From contig CATXXC010000022.1 of assembly GCA_958403385.1 (NCBI GenBank), positions 1 through 40,866 of the forward strand: a DNA stretch of 40,866 nt, in the 5' to 3' direction. Shown piece by piece: positions 8,418 to 16,954 of this stretch; positions within the stretch are counted from its first letter, which is position 1, and each line of letters starts with the position of its first letter. This DNA is from an uncultured Collinsella sp. GTDB taxonomy: Bacteria; Actinomycetota; Coriobacteriia; Coriobacteriales; Coriobacteriaceae. Made by a program: the position numbers and the translations under genes. Under the pieces are notes generated by a model. The model did no database searches, was not told where the DNA came from, and was given only the letters and a program-made list of their open reading frames with translations.

Positions 8418-8464
8418 ACGCATCTCCATTTCTCTCTTGCGGACCAAATTGGTTCTAGATAAAC

Positions 8465-8503
8465 GTACGGTGCCCGCATGCTATGCATTGGCTGGCACCG
8501 TAC
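8465..8503 (-). terminator. hairpin between tig and clpP
   Basis: A perfect 10-bp inverted repeat GTACGGTGCC/GGCACCGTAC (8465-8474, 8494-8503) has a 19-nt loop. On the minus strand it is followed only by GTTTATC, so it is at best a weak terminator or attenuator between tig and clpP-clpX. Confidence 0.45.
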
Positions 8504-8580
8504 GAAGCAACCGGATAACCGGTGTATAACTTTACCCCATCACGGGCGCACGCATGCGCTCGCGGGCAAGGTGGCGAGAA

Positions 8581-9879
8581 TTACTCGGCGTCCTTGGCGG
8601 TCTCGTCGACCTCGGTCACCTTGGCGTTCTCGACCAGGTGGTCAACGGCCTTGGAGCGACGGATGGACTCGCGGACGGCAGGCATGCGGCCATCGGCGAT
8701 GAACTCGGCCTTGGAAGCCTCGACGTCCTTGACGCCGGCCTTCTCGAACTCGGCGTTGATGTCATCCTCGGTGACCTCGATCTTGAGCTCGCGGGCGAGG
8801 GCGTCCAGAGCCAGGGACTCACGGGCAACGTCGTTGGCCTGCTTGTGCAGGTCGCCGATGAACTGCTCCATGGTCAGGCCGGAAGCGGGCAGCCAGGTGT
8901 CCAGGGTCATGCCGCGGGCAGCGAGGTTGGACAGGAAGTTCTGGCCAAGCTCCTCAAAGACGGACTGCTCGTAGTCGGCGTCCATCTCGTCGAGCTGCAG
9001 GCGCTCGGCGAGAGCGGAGACGCAACGGTTCTCCTTCTCGGCCGGGAGGCGGGAAGCCTTGTCCTGCTCGATCTCGATCTTGATGGCGTCGCGCATAGCG
9101 TCGATGCTGTCGAAGCCAAAGTCGGACTTGACGAGCTCGTCGGTGAGCTCGGGGGTGTTGCGGACCTTGATGCCCTTGACGGTGACCTCGACGGTGTGGG
9201 TCTCGGCCTCCTCGCCCTCCTCGACCTCGTCGGTCCAGGTGACGGTCTTGACGTCGTCAACGTTAGCGCCGATCAGGGCCTCGTTGAACTCCTTGGGGTT
9301 GCTGTCGCTACCGGCGATGAGCATGCGGCCCTCGGCGGCGAAGTTGTCAGCGTTCTCAACGGCCTTGAGGTCGACGGTCACATAGTCGTCAGCCTCGACG
9401 GCGCGACCCTCGACGTCCTCGAAGGTGGCACGGTAGTTGAGGAGCATCTCGACCTGGTTGTTGATCTCGGACTCGGTGACCTCCGCGGGGGGCATCTCGA
9501 TCTCGACAGCGTCGAAGGAGGAGAGCTCAGCAGCAGGACGCAGGGAGAACTCGACGGTGTAGGTGTAGTCCTCGTGATCCTTGGCGAGGTCGAGCTCCTT
9601 GTAGTCACCGTTCTTGGTGGGGACGATGTCAAGCTCGTTGAGGACGGCGGGCTCGTTGGCGGCGATCAGGTCGTTGGTCGCCTGAGCGAGGGTAGCCTCG
9701 GCGCCAAGAGCGGAGTCGATGACCGGACGGGGGGCCTTGCCGGCACGGAAGCCCGGGAAGCGGTACTTCTTGGCGGTGTCCTTGTAAGCCTTCTTGATCG
9801 CGGCGTCGACGTCGGCGGCCGGGATGGTGACCGTAGCGGTGAGCTTGGCGTCCTTGACGTCAGAAGCGGTGATGTTCAA
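8581..9879 (-). CDS. tig: trigger factor (ribosome-associated chaperone, peptidyl-prolyl isomerase)
   Basis: Binds the ribosome exit tunnel and holds nascent chains. The N-terminal ribosome-binding signature GFRAGKAP is at residues 43-50. The FKBP-like domain and the helical C-terminal chaperone arms follow, and the protein ends in an acidic tail (EVDETAKDAE). The length of 432 aa is normal. I chose the TTG at 9879 because AGGAGG lies exactly 6 nt upstream; the GTG one codon earlier is too close to it, and an ATG at 9894 overlaps the ribosome binding site itself. It heads the tig-clpP-clpX group, 92 bp after tRNA-Leu on the same strand. Confidence 0.95.
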   Translation of the reverse strand: MNITASDVKDAKLTATVTIPAADVDAAIKKAYKDTAKKYRFPGFRAGKAPRPVIDSALGAEATLAQATNDLIAANEPAVLNELDIVPTKNGDYKELDLAKDHEDYTYTVEFSLRPAAELSSFDAVEIEMPPAEVTESEINNQVEMLLNYRATFEDVEGRAVEADDYVTVDLKAVENADNFAAEGRMLIAGSDSNPKEFNEALIGANVDDVKTVTWTDEVEEGEEAETHTVEVTVKGIKVRNTPELTDELVKSDFGFDSIDAMRDAIKIEIEQDKASRLPAEKENRCVSALAERLQLDEMDADYEQSVFEELGQNFLSNLAARGMTLDTWLPASGLTMEQFIGDLHKQANDVARESLALDALARELKIEVTEDDINAEFEKAGVKDVEASKAEFIADGRMPAVRESIRRSKAVDHLVENAKVTEVDETAKDAE

Positions 9880-9970
9880 CACGTTCCTCCTCATACTGCC
9901 CAGCTTATCTGAGGTGCTGGTACCTTTATGCAACAATGTGTCGCGACGGCCGAGGCCGACGCTGGTGCGT

Positions 9971-10054
9971 TGGTGCGGGCGAAAGGACTCGAACCTTCAC
10001 GGGAATCCCACCAGAACCTAAATCTGGCGCGTCTACCAATTCCGCCACGCCCGC
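9971..10054 (-). tRNA. tRNA-Leu (anticodon UAG), CCA encoded
   Basis: The acceptor stem GCGGGCG/CGCCCGC is perfect, followed by discriminator A and an encoded CCA. The anticodon arm CCAGA-TTTAGGT-TCTGG gives anticodon TAG. The variable arm is long, as expected for class II leucine tRNAs, and the T-loop reads TTCGAGT. The gene lies directly upstream of tig. Confidence 0.96.
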
Positions 10055-10140
10055 ATGAGCGCACAGACTAGGAATGATAGCAGATACGAACGGCAAGCGC
10101 ACGCACACGTTTTACAGGCTCACGACCTCACCACGAGTGC

Positions 10141-10165
10141 AAAAGGCGGGGCGAGTTGCCCCGCC
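10141..10165 (-). terminator. terminator after the molybdenum hydroxylase operon
   Basis: On the minus strand a perfect 8-bp GGCGGGGC/GCCCCGCC stem with loop AACTC is followed by TTTT, 30 bp past the stop codon of the molybdenum hydroxylase gene and before tRNA-Leu. Confidence 0.85.
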
Positions 10166-10194
10166 CCGCAAATTACGACTTGTTCGCTGACCCG

Positions 10195-13026
10195 CTACTC
10201 CCCCAGCAGGGCCTTCTCGGGCGTGATCGGCAGCGAGCGAACCTGGTGGCCGGTGGCGTGCGCCACGGCCGAGGCAACGGCGGCGAGCGGCGTGTTGATG
10301 ACGACCTCGCCGATCGACTTGGCGCCAAACGGACCCGTCGGCTCGTAACTCGGCTCAAAGGCCACGCGAATGCTGCCGATATCTAGGCGCGTGGGCAGCT
10401 TGTAGCTCATAAAGTTGCCGGTACGCAGGCGGCCGCGATCATCATGTTCGACGATCTCGTAGAGCGCGTGGCCGATACCCTGGGCAATGCCGCCCTCGGC
10501 CTGGACGCGCGCGAGCGCCTCGTTGATCACGGTGCCGCAGTCCACAGCCGCCGCATAGTCCACAACAGTCACCTTGCCTGTGGCCTTTTCGACCTCGACC
10601 TCGGCAATGCCGGCCATAAACGGCGGGGGCGAAACGGGCAGGCAGGCAGAGGCATGCGAGGTGAGCGCGTCGCCGCCCGCGATGTTCTTGACGCACAGGT
10701 TGGCAAAGTCGCGCAGCGTGAGATAGCGGTTCTGCTCGCGCGCGGCACGCTCGTCGGACAGGCGCACATACTGGCCGTCGAAGACCACGTCGGCGGCGTC
10801 AACGTCCCACATCTGGGCGGCCTTGGCGCAAATCTTCTCGCGCAGCTCGGTCGCGGCGTTCTTGGCGGCAAGACCCGTCACGTACGTGCCCGAGCTCGCG
10901 TACGAGCCGGCATCGAACGGCGACACGTCGGTGTCCACGCCGCGCACCACGATCAGCGAGCTCTCCACGCCCAGCTCCTCGGCGGCAATCTGCGCCAGGA
11001 TCGTGTCGACGCCCATGCCGTTATCGGTGGCACCGGTCGAAAGCGTAATAAAGCCGTCCTCTTCCAGGCGCAGGTCGATGCCGGCGATGTCGATGTTGGA
11101 GATGCCCGAGCCCTGCATGGTGAGCGCGCAGCCCAGGGCGCGCACGCGGTCGCCCAGGTCCACGGCCAGGGGCTTGTCGCGCCAACCGATCATGTCCATC
11201 GCGCGCAGCAAGCAGCGGTCGAGCGCGCAGGCGTTGAGCTTCTCGTTGTAGTACTGCGGCATGGTCTCGCCCTCGCGCACGATGTTCTTAAGGCGCAGGT
11301 CGGCAGGATCCATGTGCAGCATGTCAGCGAGCTCGTTGACGGCGCTCTCCACGGCAAACTGGCCCTGAGTGGCACCGTAGCCGCGATACGCGCCGCCGCG
11401 GTTGGTGTTGGTGTAGACGGCGTCCCAGCTAAAGCGGCTCGCCTTCACGTGGTTGTAGATCGGCAGGCTCTTGTGGCCCGAAAGGCCGATCGTCGTCGTG
11501 GCGTGCTCGCCGTACGCGCCGGCGTTGGACAATGTATGCAGGTCGATGGCCGTGATGGTGCCGTCGTTCATGGCGCCCAGCTTGACGGTCATCTGCATCT
11601 GATGGCGCGAGTTGCCCGCGGTGATGGTCTCCTCGCGGGTGTAGCAGCAGTAGCTGGGACGGCCGGTCTGCTGGGTGACGAACGCCACGAAGATCTCGCA
11701 GCAACCCGTCTGCTTGGAGCCAAAGCCGCCGCCGATGCGCGGCTTAATAACCTGCACCTGTGACTGCGGAATGTCGAGCGACTGCGCGACCATGCGGCGC
11801 ACGTGGAAGGGCACCTGTGTGGAGGTAGTCACCGAGATGCGCCCGAACGCGTCGGTCGTCGCGAAGGCACGGAAGGTTTCCATGGGCGCGGTCTGCGTGG
11901 CCTGGCTGGTGTAGGTGCGCTCAAAGACGATATCGCTCTGGGCGAATGCCTCGTCCAAGTCGCCAAAGTCGCTGGTACCGCTGCACACCAGGTTGCGGGG
12001 CACGTCGCCGCCCTGCGGGAACATAAAGGTCACGTCGCCCTCGGGGTGGACCACGATGTCGTTATCGAGCGCCTGGGTAAAGTCGAGCAGCGGCTCGAGC
12101 ACCTCATAGTCGACCTTGATGAGTTTGAGCGCCTTGTCGGCAGCCTCCTCAGTCTCGGCGGCAACGATCGCCACCTCCTCGTTTTGGTAACGAACGAGGT
12201 TCTCGAGAATCAGGCGGTCGTAGGGACTCGGCTGCGGATAGCTCTGGCCGGCGATGGTAAAGCGGCGCTGGGGCACATCCTCGTAGGTGTAGACACCCAC
12301 CACGCCGGGCACCTTCAGGGCACGCGAGGTGTCGATGGAGCGGATCTTGGCGCGGGCATACGGGCTGCGCTTGAGTTTGACGATGAGCGCGCCGGCAGGC
12401 ACCATATCGCCCGCGTAGACGGGACGGCCCTCGAGCAGGGCCTTCGAGTCCTTCTTGGGCTGCTTGTGGGTGATCTGCTTGTAGGAGACGCCGTCGGAGC
12501 TGGTGTTATTGACCGGCAGCTCGGGCATCTCAAAGCCCACCTGCACGCCGGACTCGTTGAGGAAACGGACGATGGCGCGCAGCTGGCTCTCGTAGCCGCT
12601 GCAGCGGCACAGGTTGCCGGCGAGCTGGCGTGAGAGCTCCTCGCGCGTGGCGACGAGGCTCGGGTCCTCCTTGGCGGAGCGGGCGAGCGCCAGCACGTTC
12701 ATGATGAGGCCGGGGGCGCAAAAACCGCACTGCTCGGCGCCTTCGGCAGCCATCGCACGGGCCAGAGCCTCGGACTCGGCCTTAAGGCCCTCAAGCGTGG
12801 TGATGGTGCGACCCTCAACACGGGCCGCGGGAACCGAGCAGCTCAGCACCGGGTCGCCGTCGAGCCACACCGTGCACAGGCCACAGTTGGTGGTTTCGCA
12901 GGCACAGCGCACCGACGCGCAGCCTTGCTCGCGCAGCAGCGCAAAGAGCATGGTGTCGGGGGCAATCTGAACCTTGACCTTGCGGCCGTTGAGCGTAAAG
13001 GAAAGATCGATGAGTTTGGCAGCCAT
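10195..13026 (-). CDS. xanthine dehydrogenase-family molybdenum hydroxylase, fused FeS and Mo subunits
   Basis: A 943-aa protein joining an N-terminal [2Fe-2S] module (about 1-155) to a molybdopterin-binding large subunit. Plant-type cluster ligands are Cys43, 48, 51 and 63; second-cluster ligands are Cys100, 103, 140 and 142. The Mo domain shows GGGFGSK (cofactor contact), RGGAYRGYGATQ, DAGSYASSGTYVTG and the C-terminal GAKSIGE with the catalytic Glu. It would hydroxylate a purine, an aldehyde or another heterocycle; the substrate cannot be read from sequence. The FAD subunit lies directly upstream and overlaps by 1 bp (TAATG), so they form one enzyme. Fused proteins of this type include the selenium-dependent hydroxylases, which fits the nearby selenium genes, but labile selenium is not visible in sequence. 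Confidence 0.88.
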   Translation of the reverse strand: MAAKLIDLSFTLNGRKVKVQIAPDTMLFALLREQGCASVRCACETTNCGLCTVWLDGDPVLSCSVPAARVEGRTITTLEGLKAESEALARAMAAEGAEQCGFCAPGLIMNVLALARSAKEDPSLVATREELSRQLAGNLCRCSGYESQLRAIVRFLNESGVQVGFEMPELPVNNTSSDGVSYKQITHKQPKKDSKALLEGRPVYAGDMVPAGALIVKLKRSPYARAKIRSIDTSRALKVPGVVGVYTYEDVPQRRFTIAGQSYPQPSPYDRLILENLVRYQNEEVAIVAAETEEAADKALKLIKVDYEVLEPLLDFTQALDNDIVVHPEGDVTFMFPQGGDVPRNLVCSGTSDFGDLDEAFAQSDIVFERTYTSQATQTAPMETFRAFATTDAFGRISVTTSTQVPFHVRRMVAQSLDIPQSQVQVIKPRIGGGFGSKQTGCCEIFVAFVTQQTGRPSYCCYTREETITAGNSRHQMQMTVKLGAMNDGTITAIDLHTLSNAGAYGEHATTTIGLSGHKSLPIYNHVKASRFSWDAVYTNTNRGGAYRGYGATQGQFAVESAVNELADMLHMDPADLRLKNIVREGETMPQYYNEKLNACALDRCLLRAMDMIGWRDKPLAVDLGDRVRALGCALTMQGSGISNIDIAGIDLRLEEDGFITLSTGATDNGMGVDTILAQIAAEELGVESSLIVVRGVDTDVSPFDAGSYASSGTYVTGLAAKNAATELREKICAKAAQMWDVDAADVVFDGQYVRLSDERAAREQNRYLTLRDFANLCVKNIAGGDALTSHASACLPVSPPPFMAGIAEVEVEKATGKVTVVDYAAAVDCGTVINEALARVQAEGGIAQGIGHALYEIVEHDDRGRLRTGNFMSYKLPTRLDIGSIRVAFEPSYEPTGPFGAKSIGEVVINTPLAAVASAVAHATGHQVRSLPITPEKALLGE

Positions 13027-13940
13027 TAGCGCACCTCGCTAGAATCGACGCCGGGCACGCGGCGGCAGGAATACTCGTCCGTGGCAAACTTAGGAATCTG
13101 CACGCCCTCGAGCTCGTGGGCAAGCGCGGCCGAAAGCTCGATGCCGGCGGCGCGGCGCACGGCCTGAATCGCCAGCGGAGCCGAGATGCGGCGGCGGTAG
13201 TCGGCCGAGCCCCACATGTTGGTGCCGTAGCTCAGCGCGCGCACAGACGCGGCGAGGGCGCGAAGCTCGTCCTCGGAAGGCTGCTCGCTCACGACGCCGC
13301 ACGCCTCGCCCTGCAGCAGGGTCGCACGCAACGGACGGGCACCCACGGTGACGTGCCAGGAGTTATCCCACCAAGCGGCGGTGACATTGAGCGAGGGGAA
13401 ATCGGTCGCGGCCTTGCGCACGGCCTCATAGCTTGCACGGTAATCGTGCTTAACGACCACCACATGCTCGATCACGTCGCGCACATAGCCCATGTCCACG
13501 AACTCGGCGAGCGGCACACGGCCGGCCCCCGTCAGCTCAACGTACGAATCGAGCGCCAGGAACGCCGAGAGCACGTCCGAGAAACCAAAGCGACCGTAGA
13601 TGCTGCCGCCCACCGTGGCGGTGTTGCGCAGCTGCACGCCCACAATATCGTGGACGGCGAACTCAAAGACATGGTTGACAAGCGCGTTGAGCCCGACATG
13701 GCGCTCGAGCTGGCGCAGAGTACACATGGCACCGATGCGAAACTCGGTCTCGGTCTCCTCGATCTGATCGAGCCCGCAGGCCGAAAGGTCAATCGCCGTC
13801 GCCACGCGCCGCGAACCCAGGCGCATCCAGATGCCGCCGCCCACAATCTTGTTGTTGCGGTTCTTCTGTAAGAGCTCATAGGCTTCGGCCGCGTTTCCAA
13901 CACGGACGTAGGAACCGAACTTGAGCACGTTCTCCCCCAT
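13026..13940 (-). CDS. FAD-binding subunit of the molybdenum hydroxylase (CoxM/XdhB-like)
   Basis: A 304-aa flavoprotein that passes electrons between the iron-sulphur clusters of its partner and NAD or another carrier. The FAD-binding loops are visible as VGGGIW (33-38) and NTATVGGSI (106-114), and the C-terminal domain has the expected CO-dehydrogenase-flavoprotein character. The ATG at 13940 has GGAG only 2 nt away; a GTG four codons later is preceded by GGGGGAGAAC and is a realistic alternative start. First gene of a two-gene operon ending at the terminator 10141-10165. No XdhC-type sulphurase or chaperone gene is adjacent; mobA lies 2 kb upstream in another unit. Confidence 0.88.
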   Translation of the reverse strand: MGENVLKFGSYVRVGNAAEAYELLQKNRNNKIVGGGIWMRLGSRRVATAIDLSACGLDQIEETETEFRIGAMCTLRQLERHVGLNALVNHVFEFAVHDIVGVQLRNTATVGGSIYGRFGFSDVLSAFLALDSYVELTGAGRVPLAEFVDMGYVRDVIEHVVVVKHDYRASYEAVRKAATDFPSLNVTAAWWDNSWHVTVGARPLRATLLQGEACGVVSEQPSEDELRALAASVRALSYGTNMWGSADYRRRISAPLAIQAVRRAAGIELSAALAHELEGVQIPKFATDEYSCRRVPGVDSSEVR

Positions 13941-14033
13941 CTCTCCACTTGTCCAGTACCTTTAAGTGTACCAAACGAGGGGGCTCAGCTCGTGTCGGGA
14001 CAAAATGAACCGTTTTCCTCCGTCGCGTGCGGA

Positions 14034-14070
14034 TCAAAAAAGGCTCCCAGCCAAGATGACTGAGAGCCTT
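14034..14070 (-). terminator. terminator after gdhA
   Basis: On the minus strand an 11-bp AAGGCTCTCAG/CTGGGAGCCTT stem (14060-14070, 14040-14050; one G-U) has a 9-nt loop and runs into a T tract. It lies 25 bp past the gdhA stop codon. Confidence 0.88.
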
Positions 14071-14095
14071 CTGCGATGCTATATCGAGCGAAGAT

Positions 14096-15451
14096 TTAGC
14101 AGACGCCCTGGGCGAGCATGGCGTCGGCGACCTTCAGGAAGCCAGCGATGTTGGCGCCCATGACGAAGTTGCCCTCCTCGCCGTACTTCTTGGCGGTGTC
14201 GTCCACGCTGTGGAACATGCCGCGCATGAGCTGCTCGAGCTTGCCGTCGACCTCCTCGAAGGTCCAGGACAGGTGCTCGGCGTTCTGGCTCATCTCCAGG
14301 CCGGACACGAGCACGCCGCCGGCGTTGGCAGCCTTACCGGGCATAAAGGCGACGCCGTTCTCCTGGAAGTAGGTCGTGGCCTCGATGGTCGTGGGCATGT
14401 TCGCGCCCTCGCCGACCACCTTGCAGCCGTTGGCGACGAGCGCCTGGGCGTCCTCGAGCAGCAGCGTGTTCTCGCGAGCGCAGGGCAGCGCGATGTCGCA
14501 GGGCAGCTGCCACGCGCCGCGGCCGTCACCCTCGTGCCACGTGGCATTGGGCTTCTCGTCGACGTACATGGCGAGCGTGACGCCCTTGTCGTGGCCGGAG
14601 CGCTTCTTGTTGTAGACATGCTCGAGCACGGTGTAGTCGATGCCGTCGGGATCCTCGACCCAGCCATGGGTATCGGAGCAGGCCAGCACCTTGCCGCCGA
14701 GCTGGGAGACCTTCTGGACCGCGTAGATGGCGACGTTACCGGAGCCGTGAACGACGACGTTCTTGCCCTCGAAGGAGTCGCCGCGGCTCTTGAGGTACTC
14801 GTCCACAAAGTAGGCCAGACCGTAACCGGTGGCCTCGGTACGGGCAAGCGAGCCGCCAAAGGAGAGGCCCTTGCCGGTAAGGACGCCGGTCCACTCGTTG
14901 GTCAGACGCTTGTACTGACCGAACAGGTAGGCAACCTCGCGGCCGCCAACGCCCAGGTCGCCGGCAGGAACGTCGGTGTTGGGGCCAATGTGGCGATAGA
15001 GCTCGGTCATGAAGGACTGGCAGAAGCGCATGATCTCGTTGTTGGACTTGCCCTTGGGGTCAAAGTCGGAACCGCCCTTGCCGCCGCCCATGGGAAGGGT
15101 GGTCAGGCTGTTCTTGAGGATCTGCTCCAGGCCCAGGAACTTGAGCATGCCCAGGGTGACCGTCGGGTTAAAGCGCAGGCCGCCCTTGTAGGGTCCAATG
15201 GCAGAGTTGAACTCGACGCGGTAGCCGCGGTTGACCTGAACCTTGCCCTGGTCGTCGACCCAGGGGACACGGAACATAACGATGCGCTCGGGCTCGACGA
15301 GGCGCTCAAGCAGGGCGGCCTCCTCGTACTCGGGATGGGCGTCGAGCGCCGGCTGGATGGTGCCGAGAATCTCGGTCGCGGCCTGGATGAACTCAGGCTG
15401 CTCGGGATAGCGGGCCTTGAGCTCGTCGAGAACTTTCTGCGTGTAGCTCAT
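14096..15451 (-). CDS. gdhA: NADP-type glutamate dehydrogenase
   Basis: Reversibly aminates 2-oxoglutarate with ammonium, a main nitrogen entry point or an amino-acid fermentation step. The protein is 451 aa, typical of the hexameric bacterial NADP-linked class. The catalytic lysine region MGGGKGGSDFDP (Lys125), the substrate loop PYKGGLRF (about 88-94) and the Rossmann motif VVHGSGNVA are clear. The ATG at 15451 has a strong TTGGAGGAAGC site before it; the 16 extra open codons upstream are not family-like. Single-gene unit with its own terminator. The upstream spacer holds TATTAT as a possible -10 and the 38-nt-arm palindrome at 15664-15749. Confidence 0.96.
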   Translation of the reverse strand: MSYTQKVLDELKARYPEQPEFIQAATEILGTIQPALDAHPEYEEAALLERLVEPERIVMFRVPWVDDQGKVQVNRGYRVEFNSAIGPYKGGLRFNPTVTLGMLKFLGLEQILKNSLTTLPMGGGKGGSDFDPKGKSNNEIMRFCQSFMTELYRHIGPNTDVPAGDLGVGGREVAYLFGQYKRLTNEWTGVLTGKGLSFGGSLARTEATGYGLAYFVDEYLKSRGDSFEGKNVVVHGSGNVAIYAVQKVSQLGGKVLACSDTHGWVEDPDGIDYTVLEHVYNKKRSGHDKGVTLAMYVDEKPNATWHEGDGRGAWQLPCDIALPCARENTLLLEDAQALVANGCKVVGEGANMPTTIEATTYFQENGVAFMPGKAANAGGVLVSGLEMSQNAEHLSWTFEEVDGKLEQLMRGMFHSVDDTAKKYGEEGNFVMGANIAGFLKVADAMLAQGVC

Positions 15452-15755
15452 GCTTCCTCCAATTGATGGAAAAGAAAAGTGTCGTTCGAGGCGCCCCATG
15501 CGCCGCGAGCTTTATCGAGTATGGATAATATCGCACTGTTGCAGCAAAGTTTCACATAAGCCGACAAGCAGATGTTTCGTTTTGATTACGATGCAGGTAG
15601 AAGCGTTTTTGAGCGCCCGACGCACAAATCGCGTGTTTCAAAGCTGTTTCGTCCACGTGTTCCAAACCACCACATTGGGGACAGGCACCTTTGTGGTGGT
15701 TTTAACGATGGAACCACCACAAAGGTGCCTGTCCCCAATGTGGTGGTTTGGGTGG
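15452..15755. other. intergenic region, gdhA promoter region plus palindrome
   Basis: No gene is visible in this 304-bp spacer. The minus-strand gdhA promoter should lie here; a TATTAT hexamer about 70 bp before the start codon is a candidate -10, without a convincing -35. The left part is AT-richer than its neighbours. The right part is the palindrome listed separately. Confidence 0.5.
15664..15749. repeat. perfect palindrome with 38-nt arms, each arm itself an inverted repeat
   Basis: Arms at 15664-15701 and 15712-15749 are exact inverted repeats over 38 nt around a 10-nt loop. Each arm starts AAACCACCACA and ends TGTGGTGGTT, so each can also fold alone with a 10-bp stem, giving a potential four-way (cruciform) structure. 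It lies 7 bp past the stop codon of the DUF3343 gene and could end that transcript, but no poly-T follows. No second copy occurs in this window. Confidence 0.9.
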
Positions 15756-16151
15756 TTAGAGGACGAGCTGATGGTAGTCGACGGGGGTTACGCGGCCTTC
15801 GGTGGCAGCGCGGAAGGCGGCGAGCGCATCGCCCGAGAACGGCATGGCCCAGCACAGCCCGCAGCCGGCGGTAATGGAGCCGGGCAATGGCATGATGCGC
15901 CCGGGCACGCCGGCATCCAGGCACAGCTGCTCGCATTCCATCACATCGAAGGTGCTGTCAAACGACACGATGATCTTGCGCTCGTGGTCGAGGGCATCAC
16001 CGGACGGGCCTTCGCGGTGTGCCTCACGATACGCCGCGGCGGCCGCTTCCTCTTCCGCGGTATGTCCACAGCCACTGCAGCCGCAGGTACAGGGCTCGGA
16101 ACCATCGCAAGTGCAAGGCTCTCCCGTGTCGGGGCAAATATCGTGAGACAT
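15756..16151 (-). CDS. DUF3343 protein (putative Se/S carrier-like) with Cys-rich N-terminus
   Basis: 131 aa. The C-terminal part (about 58-131) matches the small DUF3343 family, which tends to occur beside selenium genes and has been proposed as a Se/S carrier. It has the conserved AGCGLCW motif (Cys97, Cys100) and further Cys73 and Cys77. The N-terminus is unusual: seven Cys within residues 6-28, including two EPCTC repeats, then an Ala/Glu-rich linker. This could bind a metal or carry sulphur or selenium. The ATG at 16151 has TTGGAG upstream. It starts 15 bp after mobA and is probably co-transcribed with it. The exact role is not established; assignment to the family is from memory of its motif. 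Confidence 0.75.
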   Translation of the reverse strand: MSHDICPDTGEPCTCDGSEPCTCGCSGCGHTAEEEAAAAAYREAHREGPSGDALDHERKIIVSFDSTFDVMECEQLCLDAGVPGRIMPLPGSITAGCGLCWAMPFSGDALAAFRAATEGRVTPVDYHQLVL

Positions 16152-16166
16152 GGCAACTCCAATCGT

Positions 16167-16799
16167 CTAGGCGAGTAACTCGGCCGCCGCAAACTCCTCG
16201 GGCGTATTGACGTTCTCGAAGCAGAGCGTCGAGCCCGCGGACTTAACGATCTGCGGCTCATCCATATAACCAGCCTGAACGCGATTGATCAGGCAGCGAA
16301 TGCGCTGGCGGTCGCAGGCGAGCAGCTCTTGGGCAACCGGCGCACACGCGTCACGGCGCCAGACGGCGCAAAGCGGCTCAATCCCCCGCTCCTCGCGCGG
16401 CACGCACACGTCGAGCGCCTCGACCTCAGCACGATCGGCAAGCGCGCCGATGAGTTCCGGCGAGACAAACGGCATATCGCAGGCGACGATCGCCACGAGC
16501 GGCAATCGGGCCGCGGCCAACGAGCTCGCGATGCCGCGCATGGCACCGGCGGGACCGTCGACGTCCATCACCACGCGGGGGCGCAGGCCATCAAACATAA
16601 GCTCCTCAAGGTAGGCAAGCTCGCTGGGACGCGACGTCGTCACGACCAACTCGCCGGCAACTGGCGCCAGCCGACCCAGCACGCGCTCGATGAGCGGCTC
16701 ACCGCAAAACGCCATGCGCGCCTTGTCACAGCCCATGCGCGACGACAACCCGCCCGCTTGAACGACACAAGAAAGATCGGCCCGTCTTACGGTAGTCAT
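16167..16799 (-). CDS. mobA: molybdenum cofactor guanylyltransferase MobA
   Basis: Transfers GMP from GTP to molybdopterin, giving the bis-MGD cofactor used by DMSO-reductase-family enzymes such as FdhF and the oxidoreductase at 20562. The protein is 210 aa. The nucleotide-binding signature QAGGLSSRMGCDK is at residues 14-26, and ACDMPFVSPE is the metal-binding Asp motif. The ATG at 16799 has GGGGGTGG upstream; the same frame runs open back through the selC region, but that extension would cover the tRNA and its terminator and is rejected. It lies downstream of selC and its terminator, so it probably has its own promoter or relies on read-through. Confidence 0.9.
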   Translation of the reverse strand: MTTVRRADLSCVVQAGGLSSRMGCDKARMAFCGEPLIERVLGRLAPVAGELVVTTSRPSELAYLEELMFDGLRPRVVMDVDGPAGAMRGIASSLAAARLPLVAIVACDMPFVSPELIGALADRAEVEALDVCVPREERGIEPLCAVWRRDACAPVAQELLACDRQRIRCLINRVQAGYMDEPQIVKSAGSTLCFENVNTPEEFAAAELLA

Positions 16800-16889
16800 A
16801 CGGCAAACCACCCCCATCGGCATGCTCAAAACCCAACACACGAAGCCAAATACCATCGCCGATAAAGCGGGAGGCACGGCAAACCCATG

Positions 16890-16946
16890 CAAAAACAAAA
16901 CAGCGCCTTTGCGGCACGCAGCAAGACCGCGAGCACAAAAGCGCTG
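16890..16946 (-). terminator. terminator after tRNA-Sec
   Basis: On the minus strand an 11-bp stem (16936-16946 with 16901-16911, one G-U) is followed by TTTTGTTTTTG, starting 8 bp after the encoded CCA of tRNA-Sec. It separates the selA-selB-selC transcript from mobA. Confidence 0.8.
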
Positions 16947-16954
16947 GTAGCGTA

